A stretch of DNA of 64,000 nucleotides from Pseudazoarcus pumilus (GTDB lineage Bacteria; Pseudomonadota; Gammaproteobacteria; Burkholderiales; Rhodocyclaceae): assembly GCF_002872475.1 (NCBI RefSeq), contig NZ_CP025682.1:1054001-1118000 (forward strand), read 5' to 3'. The notes beneath the pieces are model-generated. The model searched no databases. It was not told where the DNA came from and saw nothing but the letters and a program-made list of their open reading frames with translations. This document shows, piece by piece, positions 18,080-27,362 of the stretch (the stretch's first letter is position 1; every line of letters starts with the position of its first letter). Position numbers and translations under genes: made by a program.

Positions 18080-19503
18080 AAACCTCCGTTCGAGCGATCC
18101 AACTCAGTTGGCGGCACCTGTGCCTCGTGCTGTGCCTGGCGCTGGTGCCGCTGGCCGTTGTCGCCAACCCGCCGGATTTCACCGCGATCGTCGATTCGCA
18201 GGGGCCGGCGGTGGTCAATATCGCCTCCACCGCGGCCGCCCCCGCGCTGCCGCCGATCGGCTCGCTGCCGGGAATCGAAGGCAGCGAGGAATGGCTGGAA
18301 CTGCTGCGCCGCTTCTTTCCGCAGTTTCCCGATCTGCAAGGCGGCGAGGGCGAGCGCGACCGTTCTCTCGGATCGGGCTTCATCGTCAGCGCCGACGGCT
18401 ACATCCTGACCAACGCGCATGTCGTCGCCGGCGCCGAGGAGATCGTCGTGCGCCTCGTGGACAAGCGCGAGTTCAACGCCGAGGTGATCGGCACCGACGC
18501 GCGCAGCGACGTGGCCGTGATCCGCATCCAGGCGCAGAACCTGCCGGTGGTGCGGCTGGGCGATCCGCGCCGGCTCAAGGTCGGCGAATGGGTGCTCGCC
18601 ATCGGTTCGCCGTTCGGCTTCGAGCACAGCGTCACCGCGGGCATCGTCAGCGCCAAGGGGCGCGCACTGCCCGACGAGAACTTCGTGCCCTTCATCCAGA
18701 CCGACGTGGCGATCAACCCGGGCAACTCGGGTGGCCCGCTGTTCAACCTGCGCGGCGAGGTGGTGGGCATCAACTCGCAGATCTACAGTGACACCGGCGG
18801 CTTCATGGGTCTGTCGTTCGCGATCCCGATCGACGTCGCGCTCGACGTGTATCGCCAGCTGCGCAGCGACGGTCGCGTGCGTCGCGGGCGCATCGGCGTG
18901 GGCGTGCAGGAACTCACGCGCGCGCTCGCCGACAGCTTCGGTCTGGCCAGTCCCGAGGGGGCACTGGTCAGCAACGTCGAACCCGATGGGCCGGCGGCAC
19001 GCGCCGGTGTGCAGATCGGCGATGTGATCGTGCGCTTCGACGGCAAGCCGGTGCCCGATTCCACCGCCTTGCCGCGCATCGTCGCCGAGAAGCGCCCCGG
19101 CGCGAACGTGACGATGAGCGTGGTGCGCGGCGGCAAGCCGCTGGAGTTGCGCCTGACGGTGGGGGAGTGGTCGGATGACAAGCCGGCCGCCACCGCGCCC
19201 GTGCAAACGCCGGTGCCCGACCGGCTCGGCCTGGTGTTGTCGCGTCCGGACGAAGCCACGCGACGCGATCGCGGTATCGAACGCGGTCTGCTCGTAGACA
19301 GCGTGCAGGGTGCGGCCGCGCGCGCCGGACTGCAGGCTGGCGATGTCATTGTGGCGATCGTCACCAACGGCCGGCAGACGCCGCTCGAGAGCGTCGAACA
19401 GTTCGAAAAACTGGTCGCCGGCATTGAAGATGGCGGGGCCGTGACCCTGCTCGTGCAGCGCGGATCGGGCACGTCCTTCATCAGCCTGCGCACCGGCCGG
19501 TGA
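18076..19503 (+). CDS. mucD: Periplasmic serine protease, DegP/MucD family
   Basis: HtrA-type protease and chaperone of 475 aa for misfolded envelope proteins. A signal peptide ends near residue 30. The catalytic triad is H115 (T-N-A-H-V-V), D145 (R-S-D-V-A-V) and S218 (P-G-N-S-G-G). Two C-terminal PDZ domains follow (about 265-345 and 375-470). A Gln-rich loop as in E. coli DegP is missing; the loop here is short and acidic, more like MucD/DegQ. Placement at the end of rpoE-rseABC mirrors Pseudomonas algU-mucABCD. Confidence 0.94.
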   Translation: MKTSVRAIQLSWRHLCLVLCLALVPLAVVANPPDFTAIVDSQGPAVVNIASTAAAPALPPIGSLPGIEGSEEWLELLRRFFPQFPDLQGGEGERDRSLGSGFIVSADGYILTNAHVVAGAEEIVVRLVDKREFNAEVIGTDARSDVAVIRIQAQNLPVVRLGDPRRLKVGEWVLAIGSPFGFEHSVTAGIVSAKGRALPDENFVPFIQTDVAINPGNSGGPLFNLRGEVVGINSQIYSDTGGFMGLSFAIPIDVALDVYRQLRSDGRVRRGRIGVGVQELTRALADSFGLASPEGALVSNVEPDGPAARAGVQIGDVIVRFDGKPVPDSTALPRIVAEKRPGANVTMSVVRGGKPLELRLTVGEWSDDKPAATAPVQTPVPDRLGLVLSRPDEATRRDRGIERGLLVDSVQGAAARAGLQAGDVIVAIVTNGRQTPLESVEQFEKLVAGIEDGGAVTLLVQRGSGTSFISLRTGR

Positions 19504-19748
19504 GTGCGCGCGAGTTCATCGTGCTGGGGCGCCAGTGGTGCCATCTGTGCGACGACATGACCGCGGCGCTGCGCCCGCTCGCCGCGGAGTTCGGCTGGAG
19601 CGTGCGCGTACTCGACGTCGATGCCGATCCGGCGCTCGAGGCCAAATGGGACGAACTCGTGCCGGTGCTGTTGGCCGACGGCCGCGAACTGTGCCACTAC
19701 CACCTCGACGAAGCGGCGGTGCGTGCCCACGTGGCCGAATTCGGCTAG
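19500..19748 (+). CDS. Glutaredoxin-like (DUF836) protein
   Basis: Small thioredoxin-fold protein of 82 aa with redox motif W-C-H-L-C (C14, C17) near the N-terminus and V-P-V-L-L around the cis-Pro. It begins at a GTG overlapping the mucD stop (GTGA). Genes of this family commonly sit between mucD and lepA in betaproteobacteria. Its electron partner is unknown; a role in envelope thiol stress would fit the operon but is inference. Confidence 0.8.
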   Translation: MSAREFIVLGRQWCHLCDDMTAALRPLAAEFGWSVRVLDVDADPALEAKWDELVPVLLADGRELCHYHLDEAAVRAHVAEFG

Positions 19749-19777
19749 AATCACGCATTCTGTCGTTCAAGCGCAGC

Positions 19778-19801
19778 GGGTGTCGTCGGGCACCCTTTTT
19801 T
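19778..19801 (+). terminator. Intrinsic terminator of the rpoE operon
   Basis: GGGTGTC pairs with GGCACCC (one G-U pair) around a 4-nt loop and is followed by six T residues, 11 bp before the lepA ATG. It separates the envelope-stress operon from lepA, though some read-through is likely because lepA has no obvious promoter of its own after the hairpin. Confidence 0.75.
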
Positions 19802-19812
19802 GTTGACCATTC

Positions 19813-21609
19813 ATGCAGCATATCCGCAACTTCTCGATCATCGCCCACATCGATCACGGCAAGTCCACGCTTGCCGACCGCATCATCCACGCCTGCGGGG
19901 GTCTGTCCGACCGCGAGATGGACGAGCAGGTGCTCGATTCCATGGATCTGGAGCGTGAGCGCGGCATCACCATCAAGGCCCAGACCGCGGCGCTGCAGTA
20001 CAAGGCGCGCGACGGCAGGATCTACCATCTCAATCTGATCGACACGCCGGGGCACGTGGACTTCTCCTACGAGGTGAGCCGTTCGCTGTCGGCCTGCGAA
20101 GGGGCGCTGCTGGTGGTCGACGCCTCGCAGGGCGTGGAGGCGCAGACGGTCGCCAACTGCTACACCGCGATTGACCTGGGTGTCGAGGTCGTGCCGGTGC
20201 TCAACAAGATCGACCTGCCGGCGGCCGATCCGGAGAACGCGCGCGCCGAGATCGAGGACGTCATCGGTGTTGACGCATCCGAGGCGATTCTTTGTTCGGC
20301 CAAGTCCGGACTGGGCGTCGACGAGGTGCTCGAGGCGGTCGTCGCGCGCGTGCCGCCGCCGGTGGGCGACCCGGAGGCGCCGCTCAAGGCGCTGATCATC
20401 GACTCGTGGTTCGACAACTACGTCGGCGTGGTGATGCTGGTGCGCGTGGTCGACGGTGTGCTGCGTCCCAAGGACCGCATCAAGTTCATGTCATCGGGCG
20501 CGACCTATCCGTGCGATCAGGTCGGCGTGTTCACGCCGCATTCGGTCATGCGCGAAGAGCTGTCCGCCGGCGGGGTGGGTTTCGTCATCGCCGGCATCAA
20601 GGAACTCGCGGCGGCCAAGGTCGGCGACACCGTCACCAACGCCCAGCGCCCGGCCGACAAGGCGCTGCCCGGCTTCAAGGAGATCAAGCCGCAGGTCTTC
20701 GCCGGCCTGTATCCGGTCGAGTCCTCCGAATACGAGCAATTGCGCGATTCGCTCGAGAAGCTGCGCCTGAACGACGCCGCGCTGCAGTACGAGCCGGAGG
20801 TGTCGCAGGCCCTGGGCTTCGGTTTCCGCTGCGGTTTTCTCGGTCTGCTGCACATGGACATCGTGCAGGAGCGTCTCGAGCGCGAGTTCGACATGGACCT
20901 GATCACGACCGCGCCCACCGTGATCTACGAGGTCGTGCTCAACGACGGCTCGACCATCGACATCGAGAATCCGTCCAAGCTGCCCGAACCCGGCAAGTAT
21001 GCCGAGATCCGCGAACCCATCATCACCGCCAACATCTTCCTGCCGCAGGAGTATGTCGGCCCGGTGATCACGCTGTGCAACCAGAAGCGCGGCGCGCAGG
21101 TGGACATGCGCTACCACGGTCGCCAGGTGCAGCTGATCTACGACATGCCGATGAACGAGGTCGTGATGGACTTCTTCGACCGTCTCAAGTCGGTGTCGCG
21201 CGGCTATGCTTCGCTCGATTACGAATTCAAGGAATACCGCAGCTCGGATCTGGTCAAGCTCGACATGATGGTGGGCGGGGAGAAGGTCGATGCCTTGTCC
21301 ATCATCGTGCACCGCGCCAGCGCGCAGTTTCGCGGGCGCGAACTGGCGACCCGGCTGCGCGCGCTGATTCCGCGCCAGATGTTCGACGTGGCGGTGCAGG
21401 CGGCGATCGGCTCGCACATCGTCGCGCGCGAGACCATCAAGGCGCTGCGCAAGAACGTGCTCGCCAAGTGCTACGGCGGCGACATCACGCGCAAGAAGAA
21501 GCTGCTGGAGAAGCAGAAGGAAGGCAAGAAGCGCATGAAGCAGGTGGGCAATGTGGAAATTCCGCAGGAAGCCTTCCTCGCCGTGCTGCGGACGGACGAA
21601 GGCAAGTGA
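19813..21609 (+). CDS. lepA: Elongation factor 4 (LepA)
   Basis: Ribosome-associated GTPase of 598 aa, implicated in back-translocation and 30S biogenesis. G-motifs are visible: A-H-I-D-H-G-K-S (G1), G-I-T-I-K (G2), D-T-P-G-H (G3) and N-K-I-D (G4). Domains II and III follow, with the EF4-specific C-terminal domain containing [15 protein letters not shown]. The ATG begins only 11 bp after a terminator hairpin and has no good Shine-Dalgarno sequence. It precedes lepB, the usual pair. Confidence 0.97.
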   Translation: MQHIRNFSIIAHIDHGKSTLADRIIHACGGLSDREMDEQVLDSMDLERERGITIKAQTAALQYKARDGRIYHLNLIDTPGHVDFSYEVSRSLSACEGALLVVDASQGVEAQTVANCYTAIDLGVEVVPVLNKIDLPAADPENARAEIEDVIGVDASEAILCSAKSGLGVDEVLEAVVARVPPPVGDPEAPLKALIIDSWFDNYVGVVMLVRVVDGVLRPKDRIKFMSSGATYPCDQVGVFTPHSVMREELSAGGVGFVIAGIKELAAAKVGDTVTNAQRPADKALPGFKEIKPQVFAGLYPVESSEYEQLRDSLEKLRLNDAALQYEPEVSQALGFGFRCGFLGLLHMDIVQERLEREFDMDLITTAPTVIYEVVLNDGSTIDIENPSKLPEPGKYAEIREPIITANIFLPQEYVGPVITLCNQKRGAQVDMRYHGRQVQLIYDMPMNEVVMDFFDRLKSVSRGYASLDYEFKEYRSSDLVKLDMMVGGEKVDALSIIVHRASAQFRGRELATRLRALIPRQMFDVAVQAAIGSHIVARETIKALRKNVLAKCYGGDITRKKKLLEKQKEGKKRMKQVGNVEIPQEAFLAVLRTDEGK

Positions 21610-21652
21610 GCGCCGCGTCCACGCCTGATCGTCACCCGCTGATGGAGTCGTC

Positions 21653-22441
21653 GTGAACTTCGCACTGATCCTGTTCATCCTGCTGGTCGTCTCGGGCGTG
21701 CTGTGGGCGGCCGACCGTCTCTACGCGCGCAAGCATCGCGCCGCCGATGCGCCCAGCCCGTGGTGGGTCGAGTACGGCGCGAGCTTCTTCCCGGTCATCC
21801 TGATCGTGTTCGCGCTGCGCTCGTTCATCGTCGAACCGTTCAAGATCCCGTCGGGCTCGATGATTCCGACCCTGCTGGTGGGCGACTTCATCCTGGTCAA
21901 CAAGTTCACCTATGGCATCCGTCTGCCGGTCATCAATCAGAAGATCATTCCGCTGGGTACGCCCGAGCGCGGCGACGTGATGGTGTTCCGCTATCCGCGT
22001 GACCCGTCGATGGACTACATCAAGCGCGTGGTCGGCGTGCCCGGCGATGAGGTCGTCTATCGCGGCAAGCGGCTGAGCATCAACGGCGAGGAAGTGCCAC
22101 TGACGCCCGACGGCGAGTACCTGCACCCCGAGCGCATGTACTACTCGCCGCGCTTCGTAGAGGAACTGGGCGAGCACACGCACAAGGTGTTGATCGAGCG
22201 CGACTCTCCGGCCTACGTGTCGAGTCCCTTCGATTTCCCCTATCGCGAGAACTGTACCTATACTTCGTCCGGTGTAAGCTGCACGGTACCCGAAGGGCAT
22301 TACTTCGTGATGGGCGACAACCGCGATGCCAGCAGCGACAGCCGCATGTGGGGCTTCGTGCCGGACGAGAACATCGTCGGTCGCGCCTTCTTCATCTGGT
22401 TCAATTTCGGTGATCTGAAGCGGATCGGGGGGTTCAATTGA
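21653..22441 (+). CDS. lepB: Signal peptidase I
   Basis: Inner-membrane protease that removes signal peptides, with a Ser-Lys dyad: S69 in P-S-G-S-M and K124 in D-Y-I-K-R-V-V-G. Two N-terminal membrane segments (about 3-20 and 44-60) anchor it. Further boxes are R-G-D-V-M-V-F and G-D-N-R-D-A-S-S-D-S-R. It is 262 aa from a GTG start 43 bp after lepA. Its stop overlaps the next gene. Confidence 0.96.
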   Translation: MNFALILFILLVVSGVLWAADRLYARKHRAADAPSPWWVEYGASFFPVILIVFALRSFIVEPFKIPSGSMIPTLLVGDFILVNKFTYGIRLPVINQKIIPLGTPERGDVMVFRYPRDPSMDYIKRVVGVPGDEVVYRGKRLSINGEEVPLTPDGEYLHPERMYYSPRFVEELGEHTHKVLIERDSPAYVSSPFDFPYRENCTYTSSGVSCTVPEGHYFVMGDNRDASSDSRMWGFVPDENIVGRAFFIWFNFGDLKRIGGFN

Positions 22442-22824
22442 GAGCGGACAATATTGCGGTCGCGCGTTCGCAGCGTGGCCTGACGCTGATCAGCACGCTG
22501 ATCGTAGGCTGCTTTCTCGCCTTCTGCCTGTACGTGGGTTTTCGCACCGTGCCCGCGCTCAACGAATACTTCGCGATGCAGCGCATCGTCGGCGTGATCG
22601 CTTCCGAGGGTGCGGCGGGCGCCTCGCCCACGCAGATGCGCCGCAGTTTCGAGCGCTATGCGTACACCGACGACATCGTCAGCGTCACCGGCGTCGACCT
22701 GCAGATCGCCCGCGCCTCTGGGGTGACCTACGTCGATGTCGCCTGGGAACGCAAGGTGCCGGTGGCCGGCAACGTCAGCCTGCTGCTCGAATTCAACGCC
22801 TCGTCCTCGTCCGGCCGGCAGTGA
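22438..22824 (+). CDS. DUF4845 pilin-like membrane protein
   Basis: Protein of 128 aa beginning at a TTG inside the lepB stop. Residues 12-32 ([10 protein letters not shown] then a hydrophobic stretch) resemble a type IV pilin/pseudopilin N-terminus with a short basic leader, and a small periplasmic domain follows. DUF4845 proteins lie between lepB and rnc in many beta- and gammaproteobacteria, but no function is established. I see no prepilin peptidase in the window. Confidence 0.75.
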   Translation: MRADNIAVARSQRGLTLISTLIVGCFLAFCLYVGFRTVPALNEYFAMQRIVGVIASEGAAGASPTQMRRSFERYAYTDDIVSVTGVDLQIARASGVTYVDVAWERKVPVAGNVSLLLEFNASSSSGRQ

Positions 22825-23501
22825 CGCGGGACGATCTGGACCGGCTGCAGCACCGTCTGGGCTACCGCTTTCGCAACGGTGCGCTGCTCGAGCAGGCGCT
22901 GACCCACCGCAGCTTCGGCCAGCCCAACAACGAGCGGCTCGAGTTCCTCGGCGACTCCATCCTCAACTGCGTCACGGCGATCGCGCTCTACGAGCGCTTC
23001 GCGGGTTTGCGCGAAGGCGAGCTGTCGCGCCTGCGCGCCTCGCTGGTGCGCCAGGAGGGCCTGCATCGCGTCGCCACCGGGCTGGACCTGGGCGAGGCGC
23101 TGCGGCTGGGCGAGGGCGAGATGAAGAGCGGCGGCCATCGCCGCCCGTCGATTCTCGCCGACGCGCTCGAGGCAGTGTTCGCGGCAGTCTTCCTCGACGC
23201 CGGCTTCGAGGCCGCGCGCGAGGTCGTGATGCGGCTCTATGCGCCGCTGGTCGACGAGATCGATCCGGCACGCGCGCTCAAGGACCCCAAGACCGCGCTG
23301 CAGGAATGGCTGCAGGCACGCAAGGCGCCGCTGCCCGCCTACGAGACGGTGCAGGTGCGCGGCGAGGCGCATGCGCAGGAATTCGAAGTGTGTTGCACGG
23401 TCGAATCCTTCTCGGTGAGCGTCACCGGACGCGGGCCGAGCCGCCGCGCGGCCGAGCAGGCAGCTGCCGAACGCGCCCTCGAACGACTGGAAAACGCATG
23501 A
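22821..23501 (+). CDS. rnc: Ribonuclease III
   Basis: Double-stranded RNA endonuclease for rRNA processing and mRNA control. The RNase III signature [10 protein letters not shown] (E41, D45) and the second acidic site A-D-A-L-E-A-V-F are intact. A C-terminal dsRNA-binding domain (about 155-224) ends in [12 protein letters not shown]. It begins at a GTG overlapping the previous stop and overlaps era downstream, matching the conserved rnc-era-recO order. Confidence 0.96.
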   Translation: MTRDDLDRLQHRLGYRFRNGALLEQALTHRSFGQPNNERLEFLGDSILNCVTAIALYERFAGLREGELSRLRASLVRQEGLHRVATGLDLGEALRLGEGEMKSGGHRRPSILADALEAVFAAVFLDAGFEAAREVVMRLYAPLVDEIDPARALKDPKTALQEWLQARKAPLPAYETVQVRGEAHAQEFEVCCTVESFSVSVTGRGPSRRAAEQAAAERALERLENA

Positions 23502-24409
23502 CCGAAAACGCTCCCACGCAACCCCCCGAGCATTTCCGCACCGGCTTCGTCGCGATTGTCGGCCGCCCCAACGTGGGCAAGTCCACGCTGCTCAACCGGC
23601 TCATCGGTCAGAAGATCAGCATCGTCTCGCGCAAGGCACAGACCACGCGCCACCGCGTCACCGGCATCCGCAGCGACGAAGACGCGCAGTTCGTGTTCGT
23701 CGATACGCCGGGTTTCCAGACACGCCATCGCAACGCGCTCAACCGCACGATGAACCGCAGCGTCACGCAGGCGCTGGCAGACGTGGACGTGGTGTTCTTC
23801 GTCATCGAGGCCGGGCGTTTCACCGAAGACGATCGCAAGGTGCTCGAGCTGCTGCCCGAGGATGCCAAGGTGGTGTTGGTGATCAACAAGATCGACCGTC
23901 TCAAGGACAAGGCGCGCCTGCTGCCCTTCATCGACGAAGTGCGCAGCCTGCGCGAATTCACCGAGATCGTGCCCCTGTCCGCCGAGCGGGGTGCCAACGT
24001 CGACGCGCTGGTGCGCGCCACCGTGGCGCTGCTGCCCGAAGGCCCGCCGGTGTTCGAGGAAGACGACATCACCGATCGCAGCGAGCGCTTCCTCGCCTCC
24101 GAATTCCTGCGCGAGAAGCTCTTCCGACTGCTCGGTGACGAGCTGCCCTACGGCATCGCCGTGGAAATCGAGAAGTTCGAGACCGAGGGCAATCTGCGGC
24201 GCATCTTCGCCGCAGTGATCGTCGATCGCGCCAGCCACAAGGCCATGGTCATCGGCAAGAACGGCGAGCAGCTCAAGCGCATTTCCAGCGAAGCCCGCGT
24301 CGAGCTCGAGAAGCTCTTCGACGCGCGCGTCTATCTCGAGGTCTGGGTCAAGGTCAAAAGCGGCTGGGCCGACGACGAGCGCGCGCTCAAGAGCCTCGGC
24401 TACGAGTGA
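23498..24409 (+). CDS. era: GTPase Era
   Basis: Essential GTPase that binds the 3' end of 16S rRNA during 30S assembly. G1 is G-R-P-N-V-G-K-S-T (about 22-30), G3 D-T-P-G-F and G4 N-K-I-D. The C-terminal KH domain contains [12 protein letters not shown]. The protein of 303 aa starts at the ATG overlapping the rnc stop; the frame is open upstream but that part is antiframe inside rnc. Confidence 0.97.
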   Translation: MTENAPTQPPEHFRTGFVAIVGRPNVGKSTLLNRLIGQKISIVSRKAQTTRHRVTGIRSDEDAQFVFVDTPGFQTRHRNALNRTMNRSVTQALADVDVVFFVIEAGRFTEDDRKVLELLPEDAKVVLVINKIDRLKDKARLLPFIDEVRSLREFTEIVPLSAERGANVDALVRATVALLPEGPPVFEEDDITDRSERFLASEFLREKLFRLLGDELPYGIAVEIEKFETEGNLRRIFAAVIVDRASHKAMVIGKNGEQLKRISSEARVELEKLFDARVYLEVWVKVKSGWADDERALKSLGYE

Positions 24410-24425
24410 TCGCGGGGCGCGCGGC

Positions 24426-25148
24426 GTGAGTGCAAGACAGCGCGTCGACGAGCAGCCCGCCTGGGTGCTCCACAGCCGTCCGTGGCGCGAAACCAGTTCC
24501 ATCGTCGAACTGCTCACGCGTGACCACGGTCGCGTGGCCGTGGTCGCCAAGGGCGCGCGGCGCCCGCACTCGGCGCTGCGCGGCGTGCTGATGGGCTTCC
24601 AGCCGCTGCACGTGGCCTACTCGGGCAGCGGCGAGGTCAAGACCCTGGTGCGTGCCGAATGGCAGGGCGGCCAGCCGCTGCTGTGCGGGCGGGCGCTGCT
24701 GTGCGGCTATTATCTGAACGAACTCGTCGTGCATCTTTCCGCGCGCGAGGATCCCCATCCCGGCCTGTTCGACGCCTATGTCGACACCGTCGCGCGGCTT
24801 GCGCGCGCGGGGCCGCCCGCGCCCGAGCTGCGCCGCTTCGAGCTGGCGCTGCTGCGCGAGACGGGCTACCAGCTTGTGCTCGACCGCGAGGCCGATGGCG
24901 ATGTCCCGATCGAGGAAGGCGCGCGCTACGCCTATATAATCGAACGAGGTCCGGTGCGCGGCGAGCCGCCGCCCGCAGAACATGTCATGGTGTCCGGGCG
25001 CACGCTCGCGGCGATGGCGCGCGACGATTTTTCCGACCCGCTCACGCAGAGTGAGTCCAAGAGCCTGCTGCGCACGCTGATCAATCACCAACTGGGCGGC
25101 CGACCGTTGCAGTCGCGCCGCGTTTTCAGGGAGTTGCAGGAGCTGTGA
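24426..25148 (+). CDS. recO: DNA repair protein RecO
   Basis: Recombination mediator that helps load RecA on SSB-coated gaps with RecR. It is 240 aa with an N-terminal OB-fold ([18 protein letters not shown]) and a helical C-terminal part; the four-cysteine zinc motif of some RecO proteins is absent. A GTG start lies 16 bp after era, and the stop overlaps pdxJ. The era-recO-pdxJ-acpS order is a conserved proteobacterial block. Confidence 0.93.
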   Translation: MSARQRVDEQPAWVLHSRPWRETSSIVELLTRDHGRVAVVAKGARRPHSALRGVLMGFQPLHVAYSGSGEVKTLVRAEWQGGQPLLCGRALLCGYYLNELVVHLSAREDPHPGLFDAYVDTVARLARAGPPAPELRRFELALLRETGYQLVLDREADGDVPIEEGARYAYIIERGPVRGEPPPAEHVMVSGRTLAAMARDDFSDPLTQSESKSLLRTLINHQLGGRPLQSRRVFRELQEL

Positions 25149-25909
25149 TCGAACTGGGCGTCAACATCGACCACGTCGCGACCTTGCGGCAGGCGCGCCG
25201 CACCTGGGAGCCGGATCCGCAGTGGGCTGCGGTCGAGGCGCATCTGGGTGGCGCCGACGGCATCACCGTGCACCTGCGCGAGGATCGTCGCCACATCCAG
25301 GACGCCGACGTGCGCCGGCTGGCCGAACTCACGCAGGTCAAGCTCAATCTGGAGATGGCGGCCACCGACGAAATGGTCGGCTTCGCCTGCGAGCTGCGTC
25401 CGCACATGGCCATGCTGGTGCCCGAGGGGCGTCAGGAAGTCACCACCGAGGGCGGGCTCGACGTGCTCGCCGACGAGGCGCGCCTGGCCGGCGTGGTCGC
25501 GCGCCTGAGCGAGGCGGGCATCGTCACCAGCATCTTCGTCGACGCCGACATCGCGCAGATCGAGGCGGCCGCGCGCATCGGCGCGAAGGTCTGCGAGGTG
25601 CACACCGGCCCCTATGCCCACGCATTCCATCGCGCGCGGGACGCCGCAGCGCCCGCGGTGAAGGCCGAGCTGGCGCGCGTGCGCGCCGCCGGCGAGGCGA
25701 TCCACGCCGCGGGTCTGCGCTTCAATGCCGGCCACGCGCTCAACTACTACAACGTGGGGCCGATCGCGCGCCTGGCCGGCGTGCGCGAACTGCACATCGG
25801 TCACGCCATCGTCAGTCGATCGGTGTTCGTCGGCCTGCGCGAGGCCGTTCGCGAGATGAAGCGCCTGATGTGCGAGGCCGCCTTGCAGGGCGAAGGAGGG
25901 GCGCAATGA
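25145..25909 (+). CDS. pdxJ: Pyridoxine 5'-phosphate synthase
   Basis: Condenses 3-amino-2-oxopropyl phosphate with 1-deoxyxylulose 5-phosphate to form pyridoxine 5'-phosphate. TIM-barrel protein of 254 aa starting [15 protein letters not shown]. Catalytic and phosphate-binding segments include [11 protein letters not shown]-x-D, E-V-H-T-G-P-Y-A and [11 protein letters not shown]. It begins at a GTG in the recO stop and overlaps acpS. Confidence 0.96.
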   Translation: MIELGVNIDHVATLRQARRTWEPDPQWAAVEAHLGGADGITVHLREDRRHIQDADVRRLAELTQVKLNLEMAATDEMVGFACELRPHMAMLVPEGRQEVTTEGGLDVLADEARLAGVVARLSEAGIVTSIFVDADIAQIEAAARIGAKVCEVHTGPYAHAFHRARDAAAPAVKAELARVRAAGEAIHAAGLRFNAGHALNYYNVGPIARLAGVRELHIGHAIVSRSVFVGLREAVREMKRLMCEAALQGEGGAQ

Positions 25910-26295
25910 TTCACGGCATCGGCGCCGACATCGTGCGCATCCCGCGCATGGCCGCGGTGCTGGCGAAATACGGTCAGCGCTTCGCCAACCGCATCCTCGC
26001 GTCGGACGAACGCGCGGCGTTTGCTGCACGCAACGATCCGGAACGCTTCCTCGCCAAGCGCTTCGCCGCCAAGGAGGCCTTCGGCAAGGCCTTCGGCACC
26101 GGTGTGGCCGCACCGGCCACGCTGCATGCGGTCATCGTCGATCACGATGCGCGTGGCAAACCCATCTTCCGTTTCTCCGACGGTCTGGCCGCTGCGATGC
26201 GGGAGGAAGGTCTGGTTGCGCACCTGACGCTGACCGACGAGACCGACTACGTCGTCGCTTTCGTGGTGATCGAACATCAGGGGAGGGCGGCATGA
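25906..26295 (+). CDS. acpS: Holo-[acyl-carrier-protein] synthase
   Basis: Transfers 4'-phosphopantetheine from CoA to AcpP. The 129-aa protein has the Mg-binding G-I-G-A-D-I-V at its start and the second signature [11 protein letters not shown] strong GAAGGAGGGG site precedes the ATG at 25906. The carrier-protein substrate is encoded by acpP at 11.8 kb. Its stop overlaps nagZ. Confidence 0.96.
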   Translation: MIHGIGADIVRIPRMAAVLAKYGQRFANRILASDERAAFAARNDPERFLAKRFAAKEAFGKAFGTGVAAPATLHAVIVDHDARGKPIFRFSDGLAAAMREEGLVAHLTLTDETDYVVAFVVIEHQGRAA

Positions 26296-27353
26296 CCCAT
26301 CGTGCGCCCCTGGCCCTGCCGCGCGGCCCGCTGATGGCCGATGTCGAGGGTCTCGCGCTGGGCAAGGCCGAGCGCGACCGGCTGCGCCACCCGCTGGTGG
26401 GGGGCGTGATCCTGTTCGCACGCAACTTCGCCGATTCCGAGCAGCTGGCCGCGCTCACCGCCGAGATCCGTGCGCTGCGCGAGCCGGCGCTGCTGATCGC
26501 GGTCGATCACGAGGGCGGGCGCGTGCAGCGCTTTCGCGACCGCGGCTTCACGCATCTGCCGCCGATGCGCGCGCTGGGTCGCGCCTGGGACGAGGACCAT
26601 GTCGCGGCGCTCGATTGCGCGCGCGCCACCGGCTACGTGCTGGCCGCCGAATTGCTCGCCCACGGTGTGGACCTGTCCTTCACGCCGGTGCTCGACCTGG
26701 ACTACGGTGGCAGCCGCGTGATCGGCGATCGCGCCTTCCATCGCGACCCGCAGGTGGTCGCCAGCCTGGCCTCGGCGCTGGCCGCCGGCATGCGCGAGGC
26801 GGGCATGGGCTGCGTCGGCAAGCATTTTCCCGGGCACGGTTTCGTCGAGGCCGATTCGCATGTCGACCTGCCGGTCGATTCGCGCGACTTCGATACGATC
26901 TGGGAAGAGGACATCGCGCCCTACCGCCATCGCATCGGCCGTCAGCTCTCGGGCGTGATGCCGGCGCACGTGATCTACGACAAGGTCGACGCGCAGCCGG
27001 CCGGCTTCTCGAGATTCTGGCTCGGTGACGTCCTGCGCGGGCGGCTCGGCTTTCAGGGCCTGATCTTCTCGGACGACTTGACCATGGAAGGGGCGAGCGT
27101 GGCCGGTGACATCGTCGCGCGTGCGCAGGCGGCGGTCGACGCCGGCTGCGACATGGTGCTGGTGTGCAACCAGCCCGAGCGCGTGGACGAACTCGTCGGG
27201 CGCTGGCGACCGGACGTGGCGGCGACCAGCGCCGCGCGCATCGCCGCGCTGCGCGGGCGGCCGCGCTATGCCGATGCATTCGAGCTGGAACTGGCCGAGC
27301 CCTATCACCACGCGCGCGCTCAGGTCGCTGCGCTCGCGTCCGATACGGCCTGA
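26292..27353 (+). CDS. nagZ: Beta-N-acetylhexosaminidase (glycoside hydrolase family 3)
   Basis: Cytosolic glycosidase that removes N-acetylglucosamine from anhydromuropeptides in peptidoglycan recycling. The length of 353 aa matches single-domain NagZ. Diagnostic motifs are K-H-F-P-G-H-G, with the mobile catalytic His loop, and S-D-D-L-T-M-E-G-A, which holds the nucleophilic Asp. In beta-lactamase-inducible species its product feeds AmpR signalling; nothing here shows that. Confidence 0.95.
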   Translation: MTHRAPLALPRGPLMADVEGLALGKAERDRLRHPLVGGVILFARNFADSEQLAALTAEIRALREPALLIAVDHEGGRVQRFRDRGFTHLPPMRALGRAWDEDHVAALDCARATGYVLAAELLAHGVDLSFTPVLDLDYGGSRVIGDRAFHRDPQVVASLASALAAGMREAGMGCVGKHFPGHGFVEADSHVDLPVDSRDFDTIWEEDIAPYRHRIGRQLSGVMPAHVIYDKVDAQPAGFSRFWLGDVLRGRLGFQGLIFSDDLTMEGASVAGDIVARAQAAVDAGCDMVLVCNQPERVDELVGRWRPDVAATSAARIAALRGRPRYADAFELELAEPYHHARAQVAALASDTA

Positions 27354-27362
27354 GGTGCCGCG

